A stretch of DNA of 8,192 nucleotides from a bacterium (GTDB taxonomy: Bacteria > Vulcanimicrobiota > Xenobia > RGZZ01). Within the stretch, counting starts at the first letter, position 1, and every line of letters begins with the position of its first letter. The position numbers and the translations under genes are program-made. The notes below the pieces were generated by a model, which saw nothing but the letters and a program-made list of their open reading frames with translations, made no database searches and was not told the DNA's origin. Shown here in pieces: positions 5,697-8,192 of the stretch. The stretch is taken from NCBI GenBank assembly GCA_021782195.1, contig JAJXVI010000081.1, positions 1-8,192 on the forward strand. The letters run 5' to 3'.

Positions 5697-8192
5697 ATGC
5701 ACCAGCTCGATGCCCTGGCCATGACCCGCTTGATCCGCCGTCGTCTCGTGAACGTCTCGCTCGACGAACATTTTGTGCGCGACGCCGACAAGGCACACGC
5801 TGACCGCCTGCGCACCATCTGCCGAGAAATCTGGGGCGGTCCGCCTGCGTCTGGGGGGCTGGTGAGTGACATCTGGGTCGAGGGTGCCTTTGGCGCGACC
5901 CACTCCCCTTACACGCTTGACTCGCTGGTGAAGTCGGGCGTACTGGACGCGTTTGTTCGCGATACGCTTGTGGAGAGCGGTGGGTTTCCGACGAATCGTT
6001 GCCTCTATACGCACCAGGCTGAAGCGATCGAGAAGGCAAACGTATCTGGGTCTCGCCCGGCGATCGTGGTGACGGCGGGGACTGGCGCAGGCAAGACCGA
6101 GGCTTTCCTGCTGCCCGTCCTGAACGAACTGTGCCGGCGACCGGCGCGTGGGCTGGGAATGCGGGCGCTCATCCTCTACCCCATGAATGCGCTCGTGAAT
6201 GACCAGGTGGAGCGACTGTATTCGTGGCTCCGGCCTCAGGACAGGATCAAGTTGTTCCACTTCACGAGCGAGACACCGGAAGACGATGGTGCGGCGGATC
6301 GTGCAGGAGTCGAGCGTTACGGGCCCTGCCGGTTGCGGACGCGGCAGGCGGCACGCAAGTCGCCACCGGAGATCGTGATCACGAACTACTCGATGCTTGA
6401 GTACATGCTGTGTCGCCCGCAGGATGCACCGTTTTTCGATGAGAACCTGTGCGCGGTCGTGCTTGACGAGGCGCACCTCTACACCGGCACCCTGGCCGCC
6501 GAGATCACGCTGCTGCTTCGGCGTCTGTTTACGCGGTGCGGGGTGGCACCCGACGCCGTGTTGCAGTTTGCGACGTCGGCCACGATCGGGCGAGAGAATC
6601 TCAGAGAGTTCGCGTCCACGATCTTCTCGAAAGCGCCCGAACGGGTGGAGATCGTAGTGGGGGTGCCACACCGCGGGGAACTTCCACCACAGGTGCCGCC
6701 AGTCGTCGCGCCTGCAATGCAGGATATCTGCGCGTTGCCTACCCCGCGCACCCTGCGCCTGGTGGAGCACGGGAGCAGGCTGGAGTTTGACAGCGGAGCG
6801 GTGGACCCGGCCACTGCCGACCTTCCGAGTCGTCTGTCGGTGCTGACCGCTCATGATCCACGGGGTGAGGGGGAAAATGACGCGCCGGCACAGACACTGC
6901 ACCGCTATCTCGAGCACGCGCCGCTCGTCCACCGGCTGGAGGAGATCCTGTGGAATAATCGTTGTCTGCCGCTGGAACAGGTCTCTCACCTGTTGTGGGG
7001 GGATGCGGCCACGGCTGGCGACACACGCGGGAGGGAGCTGGCGATAGAGGCCACGCTGCGCTTGCTACAGTTGTCGGCGTCGGCCCGCGTCGAAGCGACC
7101 GAGCGTCCCCTGCTGGCGCATCGTGTGCACCTCCTTACGCGCTCGACGGATGGCCTTTCCGTCTGTCTGGATTCTGCCTGCTGCGGACCACAAGAACGCC
7201 TCCTGCCCCCTCTGGGAGCGGTGACCGAGGGCATTCGTGACGCGTGTCCAGACTGCGGAGGGGTCTCCCTCTCATTGATGCGTTGCGAACGCTGCGGTCA
7301 GACGGTGCTTGGTGCGAAGAAGAACGAGCTGGGGCGATTGGTCGCGCCAATCGGCGTGGACAACCTCCTGATCCTGGTGCTTGACGATTGGGTCGTGCGC
7401 GCGGCTTCGGCGAAAGACGAGCCTGCCGTTCTGGCCGCAGACGCCTCCGGAAACGTCCCCGGGGGAGAGGTCTGGGTGCTGGATCCCCGGAACGGTGAGA
7501 TCGGTGGCGACGGTAGTGAGGGAGTGCGCCTGCACCCGGCGGGACGCTGCCCGAACTGCACCGAACTATCCTTCAAACCTTTCAGGTCGCGTGGTCCCCT
7601 CGATATCTCTATCGTCGTCGAGACGGCGCTGGCCGAGTTGCCTCCCTATCCGTCCGACAGTACGGGGTGGCTTCCAGCGCGGGGGCGCCGCCTGCTTGCT
7701 TTCAGCGACAGTCGCAGCGAGGCGGCGCGCCTGGGGGTGCGACTGACCTTACAGCATGAGAAGATGCTTTTGCGGGCGGCCATCGCGCAGACAGTTCGAA
7801 AGGAGTCGGTGGTCGATCCGGAGTCGCTGTCCGACATAGAGAAGGAAATTCGGGAATGCCAGATTCTCGTAGCCTCCCCCGAGACAAACGAGAACAGGCG
7901 CGAGCGCGCGATAAAGCGGCTTCGTGCCCTCGAGGAGGAGTTGCATGAAGCCCGCGCCGGCGGTTCCATCAATGCCTGGATTGGCAGGATTGCGAAGAGT
8001 CGCCTTCTTGACGAAGTGATGGATTGGGATGGCGCGCACAACCACCGGGCGCCTCGTTCGAAGGAAGCGCGCAGTGACGAGGGGCGTAAGCGGAAGCCGG
8101 CAGGCGGTAGTCTCGTCATCCCGGGCGTTGCCGAGAAGGAGCGAGATGAGGGGTGGAGCCAGGAGCGCTGGAAGGAGAATGGGGACGCGGTC
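5697..8192 (+). CDS. DEAH-box SF2 helicase of the DUF1998-associated type (3' truncated)
   Basis: This is the first 832 residues of an ATP-dependent nucleic-acid helicase or translocase; the frame is open to the right edge with no internal stop. Motifs are TAGTGAGKT (126-134; Walker A, K133), ALILYPMNALVNDQ (motif Ia), ITNYSMLEYML, DEAH (257-260; Walker B), SATIG (294-298; motif III) and FSDSRSEAARLG (669-680), which opens the second RecA lobe. The combination of YPMNAL, TNYSMLEYML and FSDSR-EAARLG is typical of large helicases that carry a C-terminal DUF1998 region, such as DruE, DpdJ, DrmA/B and MrfA/Lhr-like proteins; the DUF1998 region itself would lie beyond the window. Cysteines at 490, 495, 496, 517, 520, 530 and 533 (CPDCG and CERCG pairs), plus CPNC at 618-621, suggest zinc-ribbon elements. 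Residues about 685-770 are strongly charged and likely coiled coil. The start is ATG 5697; GAGG ends just 1 nt before it, so ATG 5721 is an alternative. Cytoplasmic. The subfamily cannot be settled without the C-terminus. Confidence 0.9.
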   Translation, partial: MHQLDALAMTRLIRRRLVNVSLDEHFVRDADKAHADRLRTICREIWGGPPASGGLVSDIWVEGAFGATHSPYTLDSLVKSGVLDAFVRDTLVESGGFPTNRCLYTHQAEAIEKANVSGSRPAIVVTAGTGAGKTEAFLLPVLNELCRRPARGLGMRALILYPMNALVNDQVERLYSWLRPQDRIKLFHFTSETPEDDGAADRAGVERYGPCRLRTRQAARKSPPEIVITNYSMLEYMLCRPQDAPFFDENLCAVVLDEAHLYTGTLAAEITLLLRRLFTRCGVAPDAVLQFATSATIGRENLREFASTIFSKAPERVEIVVGVPHRGELPPQVPPVVAPAMQDICALPTPRTLRLVEHGSRLEFDSGAVDPATADLPSRLSVLTAHDPRGEGENDAPAQTLHRYLEHAPLVHRLEEILWNNRCLPLEQVSHLLWGDAATAGDTRGRELAIEATLRLLQLSASARVEATERPLLAHRVHLLTRSTDGLSVCLDSACCGPQERLLPPLGAVTEGIRDACPDCGGVSLSLMRCERCGQTVLGAKKNELGRLVAPIGVDNLLILVLDDWVVRAASAKDEPAVLAADASGNVPGGEVWVLDPRNGEIGGDGSEGVRLHPAGRCPNCTELSFKPFRSRGPLDISIVVETALAELPPYPSDSTGWLPARGRRLLAFSDSRSEAARLGVRLTLQHEKMLLRAAIAQTVRKESVVDPESLSDIEKEIRECQILVASPETNENRRERAIKRLRALEEELHEARAGGSINAWIGRIAKSRLLDEVMDWDGAHNHRAPRSKEARSDEGRKRKPAGGSLVIPGVAEKERDEGWSQERWKENGDAV

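Noticed and set aside
5670..5699. TTGACG as a -35 box for the helicase gene
   Set aside because: A 17-bp spacer would put the -10 hexamer on the start codon, and the sequence there (AGGCAT) is not a -10 match.
5462..5872. Minus-strand open frame of 136 codons covering the divergent spacer and the helicase start
   Set aside because: It is Ser/Arg/Pro-rich and overlaps the conserved helicase N-terminus in antisense; its apparent length reflects the lack of stop codons in GC-rich DNA.
5685..6989. Minus-strand open frame of 434 codons antisense to the helicase gene
   Set aside because: It lies opposite a frame with clear helicase motifs. Its product is Arg/His/Gln-rich with no domain, as expected for an antisense shadow in GC-rich DNA.

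Overview
The window is about 8.2 kb of GC-rich bacterial DNA, coding almost throughout. GTG start codons are available and antisense frames stay open for long stretches, as is usual at high GC. I see no tRNA, rRNA, insertion sequence, integrase or CRISPR array. The gene content (a large SF2 helicase of the DUF1998-associated kind, a metallo-beta-lactamase/beta-CASP nuclease-like protein and a very large uncharacterised protein) suggests an accessory or defence island. The taxon cannot be fixed from this sequence; a GC-rich Gram-negative with a large genome would fit, but that is a guess.

Layout. (1) Positions 1-281 (+) hold the 3' end of a gene cut by the left edge. It consists of in-frame 48/39-bp tandem repeats encoding an Ala/Ser/Val/Glu/Asp low-complexity tract, then a short Pro-rich tail ending in EDWMF. 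(2) After a 70-bp gap, 352-2628 (+) encodes a 758-residue protein with an uncharacterised N-terminal half and a complete MBL/beta-CASP C-terminal half, in which all expected metal and beta-CASP motifs are visible. (3) An 82-bp convergent gap contains a strong GC hairpin. (4) Positions 2711-5434 (-) encode a 907-residue protein that I cannot assign to a family. It looks helical at both ends with a long beta-rich middle. (5) A 262-bp divergent spacer carries short direct and inverted repeats. (6) From 5697 to the right edge (+) runs the first 832 residues of a DEAH-box SF2 helicase with Walker A, DEAH, SAT and FSDSR motifs, a cysteine-rich zinc-ribbon-like region and a charged, probably coiled-coil segment. 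The gene continues beyond the window.

How they may work together (inference). The repeat-tailed protein and the MBL/beta-CASP protein are probably co-transcribed. The 907-residue protein and the helicase are divergently transcribed from a shared control region. A DUF1998-type helicase next to a large protein of unknown function recalls Druantia (DruE with DruH), the Dpd 7-deazaguanine system (DpdJ) and DISARM (DrmA/DrmB). I do not recall a described system that pairs such a helicase with a beta-CASP nuclease and this 907-residue protein, so a new or divergent nucleic-acid-targeting defence module is a reasonable hypothesis. The convergent MBL and 907-residue genes could instead mark the border between two unrelated units.
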